A DNA stretch of 64,000 bases from Rhizomys pruinosus (lineage: Eukaryota > Chordata > Mammalia > Rodentia > Spalacidae). The stretch lies in contig VZQC01005680.1 of assembly GCA_009823505.1 (NCBI GenBank), positions 8,054,923-8,118,922 of the forward strand. The letters run 5' to 3'. Of this stretch, positions 62,165-64,000 are shown piece by piece; the stretch's first letter is position 1; each line of letters starts with the position of its first letter. The notes beneath the pieces were generated by a model. The model did no database searches and was not told the origin of the DNA. It saw nothing but the letters and a program-made list of their open reading frames with translations. The position numbers and the translations under genes are program-made.

Positions 62165-63346
62165 GTAAGGAAATCTCTTGAACTTTCACAAACTGGTGTG
62201 TCATTGAAGCCCAGTATAACTGACCCCTAAGGGAAAATCTGCTCTGGAGGAGCCCAAGTATGTGGATTTTCTGCTAGTGCTCTTCTGCCTGGGCCTGTGG
62301 TGGCTACTGAGGACAGAAGAATGGTTAGGTTAAGGAGAAACTCTAAAGGAGAAACTCTTAATCGTTACAGGTACCCTCCTTGTCATAAAGACAGGAGCAA
62401 TAACATATTCTAAAAGAAACATTTTTCTACCTTAGAAAATGTCCACTTGCAGTCATTGCTTGTTTGCTAATTGTGTTACATGATTTTGACAATTGATTTG
62501 TAGTCACTGCCTTAATTGTTTGGATAGTGATCCCTTATCTGATACATGCTTTGAAAACTTACTCACCAGGTCCCTTCTCATTTTACTGCTTGATTCCTGT
62601 GACTTATAGAATTTGTACAGTGTAATGAAATCCCACTTTCCTATTTTGCTTTGTTACCTTTGACTTTGGAGTCATGCAGGAAATTGGTTTCCAGATCCAA
62701 GCCTACAATTTGTTCTAGTACTTTTTTGGTTTAAAATTCCATGTCTGAACCTCTGATTAAGTTTGAGCTAAAAATCCAATTTTATATCAAATCATCAAAT
62801 TGTTTTCTTTAATATATATATATATATATATTATTAATTGTACATATGCTTAGATAGTATTGGAAAAATCAAACAATATTTTTAGTTCAACCCTCCAGCT
62901 AGAATTACAGAGGTCATTTGGTCTGATAAGGTCATTGTTGTTTTTACACATGCTATGAACAGAACTTTGTCAACAGTTATCCCTCTACCTCATGATAGTC
63001 TAGGTCTGAACCTAGAGTTTATTATTCAAGAGGCATCAGGGTCCATTGTCAGAAAATTAGAGTCATCTCATTTTTGAATTTAATGCATAACAGTATTATT
63101 CCTTCTTTTAACATAAAATTAATATTCATTCAATTGGTAAATACAAAATTCAAGTGCTATGCAGTAAATCATAGGATCTAAGTCCAACATGATGAAAGCT
63201 GTGGGAATAGGAGCATCAAGAGGGATGTCTGCATGTGGTCCATCTCCTTGTTCACAGAGGTTTACCTTCTCCCACCCCAGGGCCTGTCTCAGCCTTCCTA
63301 CAAACCACACACCCACACACTTGTGTCCTGTTCTTCCTTCCCCTAG
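62165..63346 (+). other. intron 1 of the intact alpha-defensin
   Basis: Begins GTAAGG and ends with a pyrimidine tract and TAG at 63344-63346. It contains the old LINE-1 fragment (62410-62815) and a (TA)n tract. The 3' half is collinear with 12470-13458 of the palindrome arm. Confidence 0.55.
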
Positions 63347-63359
63347 GTTTGTCCTAGAC

Positions 63360-63770
63360 ATGAGGACATTCATCCTGTTTGCTGCCCTTCTCATCCTGGC
63401 TCTCCAGGCCCAGGCGAAGAGCTTTCCAGCTGAGCAAGTGATAGATCAAGTGCTAGAGCAGAGGCAGCAGGGAGAAGAAAACCAGGATATTGCCATATCC
63501 TTTTATGAGGATGAAAGCTCTGGTCTTCCATATGCAGGTGAGATATGACCGAGGTATGAGGTAGGGAGAGGGCTAGCAATGCACTAGTCCCGGGATTCTC
63601 TGCTATTCTGCTGACTCAGACACCCCAGACTTATATGGCCCTTTTTGTCTTCAGATGCCAGATCAGGCGCTGTCTGCCGGTGCACAAGAGGATTGTGTAG
63701 TTTTCCAGAACGCCAGATTGGAGCATGCATTTACCGTGGTGTTGTCTTCAGATTTTGCTGCCGCCCATGA
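63360..63770 (+). CDS. intact alpha-defensin precursor, myeloid-type (coding exons 63360-63537 and 63655-63770)
   Basis: Encodes a 97-residue prepropeptide; the mature peptide acts by binding and disrupting microbial surfaces after release from neutrophil granules or similar stores. Signal peptide residues 1-19 end in AQA. The acidic propiece (20 to about 63) includes EENQDIAISF. The defensin domain has cysteines 67, 69, 74, 84, 94 and 95 in the canonical C-x-C-x4-C-x9-C-x9-C-C order. Glu78 and Gly82 match the family's conserved positions, but the residue after cysteine 2, normally Arg, is Thr. Splice sites are GTGAGA and a TTTTTGTCTTCAG acceptor, with a 117-bp intron. The ATG at 63360 is used because a signal peptide follows at once and an acceptor lies 14 bp upstream; the longer open frame from 63189 runs through the intron. 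The basic mature domain balances the acidic propiece, as expected. Confidence 0.92.
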
Positions 63771-63861
63771 ACACGAAGAAATATTTTGATGGAAATTGAG
63801 AGCCAGAAGGGCATTGCTGTCTCTCTGTTGTGTCCTGGAGTTTCTTCCCCCACTACAACTA

Positions 63862-63867
63862 AATAAA
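63862..63867 (+). promoter_or_regulatory. polyadenylation signal of the intact alpha-defensin
   Basis: AATAAA 91 bp after the stop codon. Confidence 0.8.
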
Positions 63868-64000
63868 ATTCTTGCAGCAAGTTCTCTGTGTCTGTGTTTG
63901 TTTCTTGTCTTGAAGAAGGACCCTGGGAATCAAGTACCAGAAAGTAAACAGCATTGTGGTTCTAGTTAGTAGGAATCTTCAGACCATGCCAGGTAAGAAC

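Noticed and set aside
63189..63359. Longer start for the intact defensin frame
   Set aside because: This part runs through the end of intron 1 and an acceptor; the signal peptide starts at the ATG at 63360.

Overview
This is nuclear DNA from a muroid rodent. B1, B2 and B4-type SINEs and rodent LINE-1 copies fill most of it, and the only genes are alpha-defensins, which are secreted antimicrobial peptides of neutrophils and Paneth cells. The species cannot be fixed from the sequence. Three-exon, neutrophil-style alpha-defensins point to a rodent that keeps neutrophil defensins, perhaps a cricetid, rather than house mouse. This is inference.

Layout. At 1-620 is an alpha-defensin with open reading frames in both coding exons but with cysteine 4 of the framework changed to tyrosine. 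From about 0.75 to 29.1 kb the window is one large palindrome. Two arms of about 14 kb face each other across a spacer of about 85 bp near 14.81 kb. Each arm carries, from outside in, a LINE-1 3' end, a B4-like SINE, a long (TG)n, a B1, a 5.6-kb LINE-1, a 65-bp minisatellite, an LTR-like block, an old LINE-1 piece and a decayed alpha-defensin. A lone N at 29114 marks a join. From there to 32621 lies a reverse-strand LINE-1 whose 5' monomers run into a 754-base gap (32622-33375).

From 33.55 to 46.8 kb there are three direct segmental duplications (units A, B and C). Each starts with a TATA-type promoter and a two-exon, Paneth-style alpha-defensin, and all three are broken: A by a frameshift in exon 1 and loss of two cysteines, B by a B1 SINE inside exon 2, C by exon 1 deletions and a LINE-1 in exon 2. 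That LINE-1 (46.8-52.7 kb) is itself split by a 3.5-kb retroposed insert. From 52.7 to 59.3 kb the sequence is mostly anonymous, with an old LINE-1 3' end and two B1s. Another reverse-strand LINE-1 follows (59.3-61.2 kb).

The window ends with the one fully intact gene: a three-exon alpha-defensin with TATA box and untranslated exon near 62.1 kb and coding exons at 63360-63537 and 63655-63770. It encodes 97 residues with all six cysteines. I found no tRNA, rRNA, CRISPR array or microbial system. The most unusual object is the palindrome. Its arms are identical in some stretches, noisy in others, about 6% diverged at the outer ends, and differ by one B2 insertion. It may be a real inverted duplication kept similar by gene conversion, or an assembly artefact made from error-prone long reads.
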